Assembly: GCA_037355855.1 (NCBI GenBank)
Contig: CM074766.1
Coordinates: forward strand, 3,038,001 to 3,102,000
Origin: Pseudo-nitzschia pungens
Taxonomy: Eukaryota > Bacillariophyta > Bacillariophyceae > Bacillariales > Bacillariaceae
Length of the DNA: 64,000 nt
Direction: 5' to 3'
Shown here: piece after piece, positions 1-9,343 of the stretch
Layout of the letters: the number at the start of each line of letters is the position of its first letter
Position numbering within the stretch: position 1 is the first letter of the stretch
Program-made: the position numbers and the translations under genes
The notes under the pieces: generated by a model
What the model was told of the DNA's origin: nothing
Seen by the model: the letters and a program-made list of their open reading frames with translations, nothing else
Database searches by the model: none

Positions 1-170
1 AGAAGAAGGCCCGAACCATTCAGTCCACGAGTTCGAGCCATGCCACGCCTGCTGCCTCCGCGAACGCGAACGCGACCCAAGGCGCAGGGAACAGTTTTGG
101 GCCCAAGGGGCGCAAGAAGGGCAAGAAGAAGGGCAACGGCTTGAACCAAGGACAGACCCCCAAGAACTGA
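1..170 (+). CDS. Copia gag, C-terminal fragment (element 1, cut by window start)
   Basis: This is the last part of the gag frame, identical to 9123-9292 in the complete copy. It encodes the basic tail rich in Ala, Asn, Gly and Lys that ends in TPKN before the TGA at 168-170. No CCHC zinc knuckle is present in the tail; the Lys-rich run may do the RNA binding. The rest of the gene lies upstream of the window. Confidence 0.8.
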   Translation, partial: KKARTIQSTSSSHATPAASANANATQGAGNSFGPKGRKKGKKKGNGLNQGQTPKN

Positions 171-221
171 AACGACGGCCGGTGCCCGAAATTAAGTAAG
201 GTTGGCCGGCTATTGTACCAG

Positions 222-3200
222 ATGGATCTGCCGCGCGCGCGCCCGAGTCCTGAGGGACAGTGCGAGCTGGACAGCCACGCTGATACGACCGCCGCCGGTT
301 CCAATATGATCTTGCTTGAAGACCAAGTCGTCAGCCACGTCGATGTTCATCCTTTTTCGCCTGAGCTCGAGCCTATCAAGAACATTCCTATTGGGACCTG
401 TGTTACGGCCTACACAGATACCGACGGGAAAGTTTGGTTGATTTATTTCCACGAAGCCCTGTATTTTGGTGACAAGTTGTCCCACAGCTTGATTTGTCCG
501 AATCAGATACGGGATTGCCATCCCAATCGTGTCAGCGAAACGCCCCGTCAGTATGATGAACAGTCCAGTCACTCCATCCATATTGACAATACCGATCCTG
601 AAGATCCCCATGCGGGACACACCCTCGACATCAAGCTCATGCTTGATGGGGTCGTGTCCTATTTCCCTTCCCGCAAGCCAACCAAGCATGAAATGGCTAC
701 ATGCGATCATGTCGTTGCTACCCGAGACTTCCCTTGGGATCCGAAGAGCAAGAAGTTCGAGCAAGCCGAAGAAGCCATCGACGGATCTCATCCGTTGAAT
801 CCTACGCTGTCTGTCCTTCGCGCGGGGACGCCCCATGCGTCCGCGCCGACCACGAAGCAGTCCAAGAAGTCCAACAAGCGTAAGCTGGAGCCCGTCGAAA
901 CACGGTCCAACTTCAGTCCCCATTTGTACGACAAGCCTCTTCGGAGCGACGAGCTGATCCTCCCACAGCATGATTGCTATGAGAAGTACAAGCTGCGGAG
1001 CCTTCAGCAACTCTGTACCCGCCGTGATCTGACCCCATGTGCGATCGCATCCGACTCGCGTCTGGATGCGCGGCTATCTTCTCTTTTTCATTCGGGCGAT
1101 TCCCTGAAGACTTGCGGGGACGATGATGTAGACGAGGATACAGTTCCAAGTCTTACAGTCAACGCCCTGCATACCCCTCTGTACGAGCGCGCCTACACCG
1201 ATGGACGCGAGCGCTTCGAATTGGATCCCCGTTGCAGGGATTCCCCCGTCTGCCTGTCTGCCGTTTACAAGCATGTTCGATGGGACGACGATGCAGTCGA
1301 ACCAGTCGATCCCGAGCTCGACACTATCGCCAGACGAGCCAAGTGGGGTCCGACGATTGACACCGAACGATACTGCAAGATCGACTCCGACCGTCTGTCC
1401 AAGATTTGGGATGTATCTCCGAGAAAGGCTGCGGATACTCTTCGAGTCACGACCCAGAAAGGCTTCCGCAACCCTATGCATCCCCTTGTCCGTCGATTGC
1501 CAACGCAGAGCTTCAGAAACAAGCGCATCGCGGCTGGCAAATGGTACACCGACACCTGGATGGCAAAGGTCCCGAGCATCATGCGACAAGATTCAGCCGC
1601 CCAAGTTTTCAGTAATGGTAAGGGCTACGACGAGTTCATACCTATACAGGGCAAGAAGCAAGCGTATGAAGGCCTGAAGATTTTCATCCACGACGTCGGT
1701 ATCCCCGAGCATTTGATATCTGATGGCGCTCGAGAGCAAGGCGCCCCTGGTACTTACAAGACTCCATGGAATAAGGTCGTCAGCAAAAACCATATCCATC
1801 AGACCTTTATCCAGCCAAGATGCCCATTCCAGAATCGCGCGGAGCTCAGCATCGGCCATATCAGCAGAAGCATCCGCAAGAAGACGGCTCGGAAGCGATC
1901 CCCCAAGCGCCTGTGGGCTTTCTGCGGAGAGCTCGTTGCTGCCATCCGACAGCGCACTGCTTCCAGTGATCCTACGATGATGGGTCGAACGCCGTTCGAA
2001 ATTGTACATGGGTACATGCCTGACATATCTCTGTACCAAGCCCATGAATGGTATGATTTCGTCTATTGGGTTGATCTCTCTGATGGGACTGAGAAGCTGG
2101 GACGATGGCTTGGCCCGTGCGGTGACCGATTCGGAGGCGGAGACTGCCACTGGATCCTGAACGAGGCGGCCATGCCGGTAAGCACTAACACAGTCCGTGC
2201 TGTTACTGAAGAAGAATGGCGTTCCCATGACGTCAAGCGCTATATGGACTCATTTGACCAAGCAGTGGAATCCAAGATCGGGGACAAGGTTGAGGATAAC
2301 GACGCAAAGTTCCAAGCTACGTACCCTGATCCCCCTGCCGAGTTATTTGAAGGACACCAAGAACGGTGGGAGCTCGCCGAGCCTGAAGCCTCTATTCCAG
2401 ATATCGACGACCTCATACCTGATGGGGATGACTATGATGAGTATATTGGTAATAATGTCATGATCCAGAAGGGCGATGAACGACTACGGTGTGTCGTGAA
2501 GAATCGTTCTGCTGACCTTAATGGCAATCCGATTGGTAAGAGGAATGATAACCCTATCCTTGATACCAGAATGTATGATCTGCAGTTTCCAGATGGTTCC
2601 GTCGAGCAGTACACCGCCAATATCGTTGCTGAGAGCATGTACAGCGAGATCGATGACGACGGACGAATGTTCTCTCTACTGGACGAGATTATCGACCACG
2701 AGAAGGACGGATCGGCCGTCAGGAAGCAAGACGCGACGATCACCAACAAGTATGGTCGTAAAGTCCCAAGGCCTACAACGAAGGGTTGGCGATTGCTCGT
2801 CAGTTGGAAAGACGGAACCGAATCCTGGTGTAAGTTGAGCGATCTGAAAGAGTCCTTTCCTGTGCAGACCGCAGAATACGCCATATCTGCCAAGATCTCG
2901 GATCAGCCAGCATTCCGATGGTGGATCCACCATGTACTACGAAGGAAGAAGCGAATCCTCAAGGCCACCAAGCGAAACAAGTACTGGGATCGGACCCACA
3001 AGTTCGGAGTGGAGTTACCACATTCTATCCCTGAAGCTCTTGCCATCGACCGAAAGACGGGAACGGACTATTGGGAGAAGGCGATTGCAAAGGAGATGAG
3101 GAACAACGAGATGGCGTTCGAGTTTGACTCCAGCTACACCGTCGAAGGTCTGAAGGCCGAAGGATTCAGCAAGATCACGACGCACATGATCTTTGACGTG

Positions 3201-4724
3201 AAGTTGGGGTCTCTGACGCGGAAAGCACGGCTTGTCGCCGACGGCCACAAGGTACAAGCCACAGCCAAGGAACATACCTTCAGCAGTGTTCCAAGCAGAG
3301 ATTCAGTCCGTATCTTCTTCCTGTTGGCAGCGCTGAACAATTTGGATGTGCTGTCTGCGGACATACAGAACGCATATCTTACAGCGCCGATCAAGAAGAA
3401 GTATTATCTAGTTGCACGGGCTGAAGATGGTTTCCCCCAGCATTTGGTAGGTCAGGTATGTAAGATCGTCCGAGCACTGTATGGACTTCCTGTTGCAGGC
3501 GCGTCGTTCCGATCCTATTTGACCAAGCACCTACGAACGCTAGGGTATCAGCCTTGTAAAGCTGACCCTGATGTTCATATGCGAGTGGAGACGCGAAAGG
3601 ATGGTTCTAGGTACTGGGCATACCTGATTGCATACGTCGACGATATTATCTGTTGCAGCGAGGACCCTCGACGACAGTTGGAAAGTATCGAGCAGCGCTT
3701 CACGCTGAAGGACGGGACTATAGAGGTTCCAACCTTGTATCTGGGCGCTGATGTCCATCCGCATGTGGTCGAAGACGATCCAATTCCCAAGTGGGCAATG
3801 TCCTCCGAGAAATATGCTAAGAAGGCCATCGACGCAGTGGAAAAGGAGCTTGGCACCGAGCAATATGGTTACAAGTATCTTCCGAACAAGGTGTCTACCC
3901 CGTTGACATCCGATTATCGTCCAGAAGTGGATGTAACCGCCGAGCTGGATCCAAGCAAGCAGAACTACTACCAGGGTCTGATTGGCGTATTGAGATGGTT
4001 ATGTGAGCTCGGTCGACTGGATTTGGTCATGCCTGTATCTCTCATGTCTAGGTACCTAGCCCAAGCAAGAACAGGGCATCTGAACCAAGTATTGCACATG
4101 TTCGCTTATATCAAGGCGCATGCACGATCCAAGTTAGTATTTGACGAGACGCGTCCTGATGTGGACGAGACTAGATTTTCCAATTGTGATTGGAGTGAGT
4201 TCTATCCGGACGCCAAGGAGGTGTTGCCACCAGATGCCCCTGAAGCGCTTGGAAAAGCAGTTATTATGAGTTGTTTTGTCGATGCGGACCATGCTGGATG
4301 CAAAGCCACGAGAAGATCCCATACCGGAATTATCATCTTTGTAAACAGAGCCCCTATCCTGTGGTTCAGCAAACGCCAGACCACTGTCGAGACGTCAACC
4401 TTTGGTTCTGAGATAGTGGCATTGCGGATTGCCATTGAACTGATTGAGGGTCTCAGGTACAAGCTCCGGATGATGGGCGTTCCTATTGAAGGTCCTACGA
4501 ATGTGTACTGTGACAACGAGTCTGTTGTTAAGAATACCACCAGACCGGAGAGTCCATGCAACAAGAAGCACAACAGCGTTGCTTACCACAAAGCGCGCGA
4601 GTCTATTGCTGCTGGAACAATCCGAATCGCAAAGGAGCCTGGTGAGACCAACATTGCTGATTTATTCACTAAGTTGCTGAATGGTCCGGCTCTGAAAGAC
4701 CATTGCGCTCGATGCATGTGGTAA
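222..4724 (+). CDS. Copia pol polyprotein, element 1 (PR-INT-RT-RNaseH)
   Basis: This is a 1,500-residue polyprotein counted from the first ATG. The same frame is open back to the gag TGA at 168-170, so translation probably enters by readthrough. Visible domains in order: an aspartic protease with DSHAD near residue 17; an integrase with Asp in YTDTW, Asp in LISDG and Glu in QNRAE (DDE triad); a copia-type reverse transcriptase with SADIQNAYLTAP and the catalytic AYVDDII; and an RNase H with CFVDADHAGC and a downstream CDNESV. It copies the element's RNA into DNA in virus-like particles and integrates it. No frameshift or stop interrupts it, so it looks recently active. It differs from the second copy by one codon, Arg (CGA at 3594-3596) here versus Gln there. 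Confidence 0.93.
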   Translation: MDLPRARPSPEGQCELDSHADTTAAGSNMILLEDQVVSHVDVHPFSPELEPIKNIPIGTCVTAYTDTDGKVWLIYFHEALYFGDKLSHSLICPNQIRDCHPNRVSETPRQYDEQSSHSIHIDNTDPEDPHAGHTLDIKLMLDGVVSYFPSRKPTKHEMATCDHVVATRDFPWDPKSKKFEQAEEAIDGSHPLNPTLSVLRAGTPHASAPTTKQSKKSNKRKLEPVETRSNFSPHLYDKPLRSDELILPQHDCYEKYKLRSLQQLCTRRDLTPCAIASDSRLDARLSSLFHSGDSLKTCGDDDVDEDTVPSLTVNALHTPLYERAYTDGRERFELDPRCRDSPVCLSAVYKHVRWDDDAVEPVDPELDTIARRAKWGPTIDTERYCKIDSDRLSKIWDVSPRKAADTLRVTTQKGFRNPMHPLVRRLPTQSFRNKRIAAGKWYTDTWMAKVPSIMRQDSAAQVFSNGKGYDEFIPIQGKKQAYEGLKIFIHDVGIPEHLISDGAREQGAPGTYKTPWNKVVSKNHIHQTFIQPRCPFQNRAELSIGHISRSIRKKTARKRSPKRLWAFCGELVAAIRQRTASSDPTMMGRTPFEIVHGYMPDISLYQAHEWYDFVYWVDLSDGTEKLGRWLGPCGDRFGGGDCHWILNEAAMPVSTNTVRAVTEEEWRSHDVKRYMDSFDQAVESKIGDKVEDNDAKFQATYPDPPAELFEGHQERWELAEPEASIPDIDDLIPDGDDYDEYIGNNVMIQKGDERLRCVVKNRSADLNGNPIGKRNDNPILDTRMYDLQFPDGSVEQYTANIVAESMYSEIDDDGRMFSLLDEIIDHEKDGSAVRKQDATITNKYGRKVPRPTTKGWRLLVSWKDGTESWCKLSDLKESFPVQTAEYAISAKISDQPAFRWWIHHVLRRKKRILKATKRNKYWDRTHKFGVELPHSIPEALAIDRKTGTDYWEKAIAKEMRNNEMAFEFDSSYTVEGLKAEGFSKITTHMIFDVKLGSLTRKARLVADGHKVQATAKEHTFSSVPSRDSVRIFFLLAALNNLDVLSADIQNAYLTAPIKKKYYLVARAEDGFPQHLVGQVCKIVRALYGLPVAGASFRSYLTKHLRTLGYQPCKADPDVHMRVETRKDGSRYWAYLIAYVDDIICCSEDPRRQLESIEQRFTLKDGTIEVPTLYLGADVHPHVVEDDPIPKWAMSSEKYAKKAIDAVEKELGTEQYGYKYLPNKVSTPLTSDYRPEVDVTAELDPSKQNYYQGLIGVLRWLCELGRLDLVMPVSLMSRYLAQARTGHLNQVLHMFAYIKAHARSKLVFDETRPDVDETRFSNCDWSEFYPDAKEVLPPDAPEALGKAVIMSCFVDADHAGCKATRRSHTGIIIFVNRAPILWFSKRQTTVETSTFGSEIVALRIAIELIEGLRYKLRMMGVPIEGPTNVYCDNESVVKNTTRPESPCNKKHNSVAYHKARESIAAGTIRIAKEPGETNIADLFTKLLNGPALKDHCARCMW

Positions 4725-5949
4725 ATTGCTTCAGCTGCATTATTTGAGGTACCTTTGGTCCCTGACAAGCAGCCCGGACGCAGCAGATTTTTTGATTTTG
4801 ATTTTCGGAAGCAGTCGATTTCGAATTTCGATTACGGATTTCGGTTGCAGCGGACTTCGATTTCGATTTCGGACGTAACTTCGACTTCGGACGTAGCTTT
4901 GTTTCGGACGCAACAACCTTTTGTTTCGGACGCAATCTATTCCGGACGCAACCTCTTTTCGGAACGCAACCAACTTCGATTTCGATACCGATTTGCAACA
5001 TGTTTTCGGATACAGTCCTTTCGATCCGACCTTATGATTACGTTATATGTTACATTGGGAGTCTCCGGTACACCGGTTCCGGGGACTATAAACTTGAACG
5101 ACAATAGGCTGATTGATCTCCTCGTACGTGTCGAGGAATGGAACCAAGGGCAAAACGTCCTCCGGTCCGAACCCCCTTTTTTTTTGCTACGAATCAGCCG
5201 GGCCTCTGATAGAGAACTGCAATATTTGGTGCAGTTTGATCTCTGACAAGTGACATGGATACATCCCTGAATTTCTGTTATGATCCATCCAAGTGTCCTG
5301 GTACAGCAAGCAAGAGTATTGGTGTTCCCCCGGGAGTATCAGTTTCCGGGGACCAGTATGGTTGCTCGTACAGGCACTAGCATGAATCACGGGGACTATG
5401 AAGATATTCAAGGTGGTGCTATGATCTGTGCTAGCAAGGCTCCTGTGTAGAAGGGCTACTGGGTCTACAGTCAGCAACACCCAGTAACTGACTAACAGGT
5501 GCTGAGCTCAGTGCTAGAGCTGTGTGCTAATTGCTAGCATACAGGCTCAGCAACAGGCTTAGCAACAGGCTTAGCAGCAGGCTTAGCAGCAGACCTATCC
5601 TGTCTAGTATTGCTAGCAGAATTACTAGGGTCGCCGCGTACGATTTGTACCAATCGTACGTACCCCGAGTAAAGCACCTTTTGTGGTGTAGCTAAATGCT
5701 ACAGGGTTAGGGTTGCTAAGGTTGCGAGACACTGAAAGATGCTAGCCTACCATGATACCATGCTAAGATATGATGCTACCGCCGGGGTCGGGTCATTGGT
5801 GTATAATATGTACCATGACCGCATACCCGGCCCAAACAGTTACCAAACGTGCTAGCATAAGTGAGCTAGCACACGATTCGATCTAATTAATCGGATACTC
5901 CGATACGGTACGCTACTCGTAGAATACAGTACCAGAGCTACAGGAGTTC
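4725..5949 (+). other. 3' noncoding region of copia element 1, repeat- and hairpin-rich
   Basis: No credible gene is present. From 4795 to 4975 the DNA is a degenerate array of TTCGGACGYAA and GATTTCGA units. The segment 5380-5880 carries many GCTAGC palindromes and a 15-base repeat of the type AACAGGCTTAGC (5547-5600). Strong inverted repeats are 5637-5645 with 5652-5660, 5781-5786 with 5826-5831, and 5849-5856 with 5865-5872. The 163-codon frame at 4755-5246 follows the low-complexity array and is probably not a gene. The true LTR start may lie inside this stretch. Confidence 0.6.
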
Positions 5950-6291
5950 TGTTATTATACGAGTTAGCGAGTTAGCGAATCGATGTCACGATACGATACA
6001 GAGCTGAGCGCTTTGGCTCAGCTCCCCTTTTATTCACTCTTTCTTTTATGCTCTAAAATAAACACACCTATCATGCCCTCCTTTACGACCGATTCCGATG
6101 TACCTCTAGGGAAGTGCTTTGTATTGCTTGAGTGTATGCAATAGGCCTTGAACAGTCCACTGTAGACTCACGATTTGCCAGGACTTTACGTCTTATTATT
6201 GTTAAGGCTTTCCCCTATTTTTCAGTACGCAGTACAAGATGTTTATCTACGATTAGACCCCGAAGACCGCTGACGAGCGGATATCAACACA
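5950..6291 (+). repeat. Candidate LTR shared by copia elements 1 and 2
   Basis: The right end is well bracketed. The two copies share sequence up to about 6294, and the last CA before divergence ends at 6289 or 6291. TGTTATTATACG at 5950 is a plausible left end because TGTT pairs with the terminal AACA. No clear polypurine tract precedes it, so the left boundary is uncertain. The segment contains a perfect 9-bp hairpin (6001-6009 with 6016-6024) and AATAAAC at 6058, a possible polyadenylation signal. Confidence 0.4.
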
Positions 6292-7288
6292 GTTTATCAG
6301 ACCCACCGCTCGACCCACTACGAACCGGGACGCCGGCTAGAGCGTGTGACGAAACCCAGCTGGCTGATCACCACTGGCATCCATACCTACACTTGGATGT
6401 AAAACATCAGCTTATTGGACCTACAGCTGACATCGCGAGATCCCTGATGTTAATGGGGAGCCCTTCCCCAGCAGACACGCGGACCGACCGGAGCCCAGCA
6501 CATCCACCTCTGGGGGTCTACTGATACATGATACGGTAGTTGAGCATCATGGTGGCACCATGGAGCTCGATCCGGTGGGGAAGGAGCAGGACGTGGAGAA
6601 AGCAGCGTCCATGATTCCCTGTTATTTACAGGATTCAAGGGGACGCTTGTTTGCAACGGATGGAACCACACTGGAAAAAGAAAAGGCTTTCGTGGAGACA
6701 GACCACCACGTATTCCAGTGAGAACGGTCAGTTATATCCAGCAGAATAAGAACATGACGTCAGGACCATCCATCAGAATAGTGAGGCGCAGACAACCTCC
6801 AATCTGCCATACCATCGATTTTTTGATTTTAGCCAAGGGAACTTGGAATCAGAACTCCGAGACCAGTCATGTCTCTGAGGCCAGTCATGCCTCTGAGGCC
6901 AATCATGCCTCAAAACCGATAGATCCCTGGGACCAGTCATGTCCCAAGAATCAAATCGATTGGTCCAGAGCAGAAAGACCGATAGAATTCTTCTTCTTTT
7001 GGTCATAACCAACCATCCAACCATCGGACCGGAAATGGATACCTTTCTAGCCAACCATCGATGTGGATACCTTCCTTCGAAGACGTCGGCACGAAACTGT
7101 TGACACCAATGCTGACGTGACACATGATACCTTTCTTTTGATTGTCGACGCGTGACCTCCGATCGACACGGACCATCGATTCGGATGTTCGATTGACAAA
7201 TTGGATGGAAACAATCCCCATCACAAAAGAATTTGGTTTAGAAATCCGAAGCAAGTTAGTTACTCAAAGCAAGTCAGCAAAGTCAACC
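6292..7288 (+). other. 5' leader of copia element 2 (primer-binding site region)
   Basis: This stretch is unique to the left end of the complete element. Directly after the LTR lies GTTTATCAGACCC, which shares TATCAGA with the common initiator-Met tRNA primer-binding site, so it may be a divergent one. At 6860-6945 a unit containing CCAGTCATG is repeated three or four times. Short open frames here show no domain. The gag frame is open from 7142, but the ATG at 7289 is in a better start context. Confidence 0.5.
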
Positions 7289-9292
7289 ATGGCCAAGCAA
7301 ACTAGAAGCCAAGCCGCCGCCGCTGCAGCCGCCGCCGGAGACGGCGCCCCTGGAGCTGTCCCTGGAGGTGGCGCTGCCCCTGGAGGAGACGCCGCCCCTG
7401 GAGATGGTGGTGGAGCTGTCCCCGGAGCCGGAGCCGGAGTCGGCGCTCCCCCACCTGGAGATGTCCCTGGAGTCGTCGATGGAGTCGGCGTTCCCCCTGT
7501 CGGAGCGCCTGGAGTCCCTCCTGTTGCTCCTGCTGTCCCTGCTGCGTTTGGAGCCTCCAGAGTCCGACAAGAACCAAACCTTGAAATCCAACCCCGATCT
7601 GAGATGATCCTGCTTGCTGCTATTCAGGAACTGAGAGCAATGCGCAGCGAAAATGCAGCCCGGATTGCTGCTGACGCTGCTGCTGCCGCCGCTCGTGAGG
7701 ATGCAGCCCGGATTGCTGCTGAAACTGCTGCTGCTGCTGCTGCTGCTGCCGCCGCCGCCGCTCGTGCTCCTGCTCCTGCTCCCGCTCCTGCACCTGCAGG
7801 GGCTAGCCCTGATATCCTCCAAGCTCACGCCACAGCCCAGGCTAACGGAGGCATCTCTGGATACAAGAATGGAGCGAAGCTCACCTCAAGAGAATTAGAC
7901 CTCCACAAGATCCTTTCTGGTTTCAGCAACAACGATACGGCGGATGAACTATTCCGGAATGGCCTCAACAGCATCGAGGCGATCCAGCAGCTCTCTGCCA
8001 AGGAACTCCCCAAGTACCTACGTGATTTCAATAGCGACCGTCATCCGATGTGCCCCCACCCTGAACGAGTATTCATCGGACTTTCCTTCAGACAATCCTT
8101 TAAGCTTCTTTCTGAGTGGATCCGCTACCAACCACTCATTGGTATCAAGCCTACAGCCCATACTTGGCTTAGTGATCCCCTCGCAGCCGACCGAACTCGT
8201 GATCGCCTACACGGAATGGAAACCTCCGACAAGGAGACAGTCGCATCCATTACCCCGCCGAAGCTCGCCAGCCTTGACAACTTCCGTAAGTGGGAAGAAA
8301 ACTTCCGCCAGTTCCTCCGCTTCCAGTACAATGAACGAGGATTCCCCTTATCATATGTCATTCGCCCGAAGGAGCAAGAGACGGTGACTGCAGCTGACAG
8401 GTCCGCCACTGTTGGGAACGACGGGACCTATTCCAACTGGATGGATTATAATGTTCGATGCGCCACGCTTGAAGGCCCACAGTTTGTCACTGACAACCAC
8501 GACGTTTGGGTGCTGCTCTGTAACGCGGTCAGCGACGGGCCCGGTTGGGCCTACACTCGAAAGTACAAAGACGCGAAGCATCCAACTGGGAATGCCCGAG
8601 CCGCATTCCTAACTCTATACGAGAATGCCTTCTCTCAGACGAACGTCACGGCTATCCTTGACAAGGTCCGTACCGGTATGTACACCTCTCGCTACACAGG
8701 AGACTCTCGAACATACGACTTTGAGAAGCACTGCAGAACTTGGTTGAATTTCCAGACTACGCTCACCAATCACGGCAAGTTGCCAGACGAGCAAGACTTC
8801 ACCATGAATTTCATCCACAGCATCCAAGACGATCGGTTTGAGAACCCCAAGATCCAAGCCCTCGACAGTGACAAGTATACCACGAACTTCAATGAATGCG
8901 TCTCATTCTTCAAGAAATGCCTCGGCATACGGAAGATGGGTGCGGCTTCAACCAAGCGAGCGCGAAGTATTTCCTCTGTACGTCAAGATGGTGGCGATGG
9001 TCAAGGAAGTAGCAACCACGGCGGATCGTATAGCGGGAAGGTCGAAGACAAGAAGTATCCCTACGAAGTTTACAAGACCTTCTCCAAGGAACAACGAAAG
9101 CAGTTGTACGACCTCCGCCAGAAGAAGAAGGCCCGAACCATTCAGTCCACGAGTTCGAGCCATGCCACGCCTGCTGCCTCCGCGAACGCGAACGCGACCC
9201 AAGGCGCAGGGAACAGTTTTGGGCCCAAGGGGCGCAAGAAGGGCAAGAAGAAGGGCAACGGCTTGAACCAAGGACAGACCCCCAAGAACTGA
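7289..9292 (+). CDS. Copia gag polyprotein, element 2
   Basis: This is a 667-residue capsid precursor. I chose the ATG at 7289 (context CAACCATGG) over the 49-codon upstream extension because the extension looks like leader DNA. The first 160 residues are low complexity: Ala runs, then Gly/Pro/Ala repeats, then further Ala runs to about residue 230. The central part (LSGFSNNDTADELF, LNFQTTLTNHG) resembles the helical gag domain of copia elements. The C-terminus is basic (KGRKKGKKKGNG) without a zinc knuckle. It lies immediately before pol in the same frame, separated only by the TGA at 9290-9292. It packages the element RNA into virus-like particles in the cytoplasm. Confidence 0.85.
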   Translation: MAKQTRSQAAAAAAAAGDGAPGAVPGGGAAPGGDAAPGDGGGAVPGAGAGVGAPPPGDVPGVVDGVGVPPVGAPGVPPVAPAVPAAFGASRVRQEPNLEIQPRSEMILLAAIQELRAMRSENAARIAADAAAAAAREDAARIAAETAAAAAAAAAAAARAPAPAPAPAPAGASPDILQAHATAQANGGISGYKNGAKLTSRELDLHKILSGFSNNDTADELFRNGLNSIEAIQQLSAKELPKYLRDFNSDRHPMCPHPERVFIGLSFRQSFKLLSEWIRYQPLIGIKPTAHTWLSDPLAADRTRDRLHGMETSDKETVASITPPKLASLDNFRKWEENFRQFLRFQYNERGFPLSYVIRPKEQETVTAADRSATVGNDGTYSNWMDYNVRCATLEGPQFVTDNHDVWVLLCNAVSDGPGWAYTRKYKDAKHPTGNARAAFLTLYENAFSQTNVTAILDKVRTGMYTSRYTGDSRTYDFEKHCRTWLNFQTTLTNHGKLPDEQDFTMNFIHSIQDDRFENPKIQALDSDKYTTNFNECVSFFKKCLGIRKMGAASTKRARSISSVRQDGGDGQGSSNHGGSYSGKVEDKKYPYEVYKTFSKEQRKQLYDLRQKKKARTIQSTSSSHATPAASANANATQGAGNSFGPKGRKKGKKKGNGLNQGQTPKN

Positions 9293-9333
9293 AACGACGG
9301 CCGGTGCCCGAAATTAAGTAAGGTTGGCCGGCT
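9290..9333 (+). promoter_or_regulatory. Candidate stop-codon readthrough site between gag and pol
   Basis: After the gag TGA (9290-9292) the same frame continues without a stop into pol. Six bases further on, 9299-9305 can pair with 9327-9333 as a seven-pair stem (five GC pairs flanked by two GU wobbles) with a 21-base loop. This matches the geometry of retroviral gag-pol readthrough signals (stop, short spacer, structure). Element 1 has the identical arrangement at 168-211. That the stop is actually read through is inference. Confidence 0.45.
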
Positions 9334-9343
9334 ATTGTACCAG

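Noticed and set aside
4755..5246. 163-codon frame after pol as an env-like or extra gene
   Set aside because: It runs through a degenerate TTCGGACG array; composition is repeat-driven and no signal peptide, membrane segment or known domain is seen.
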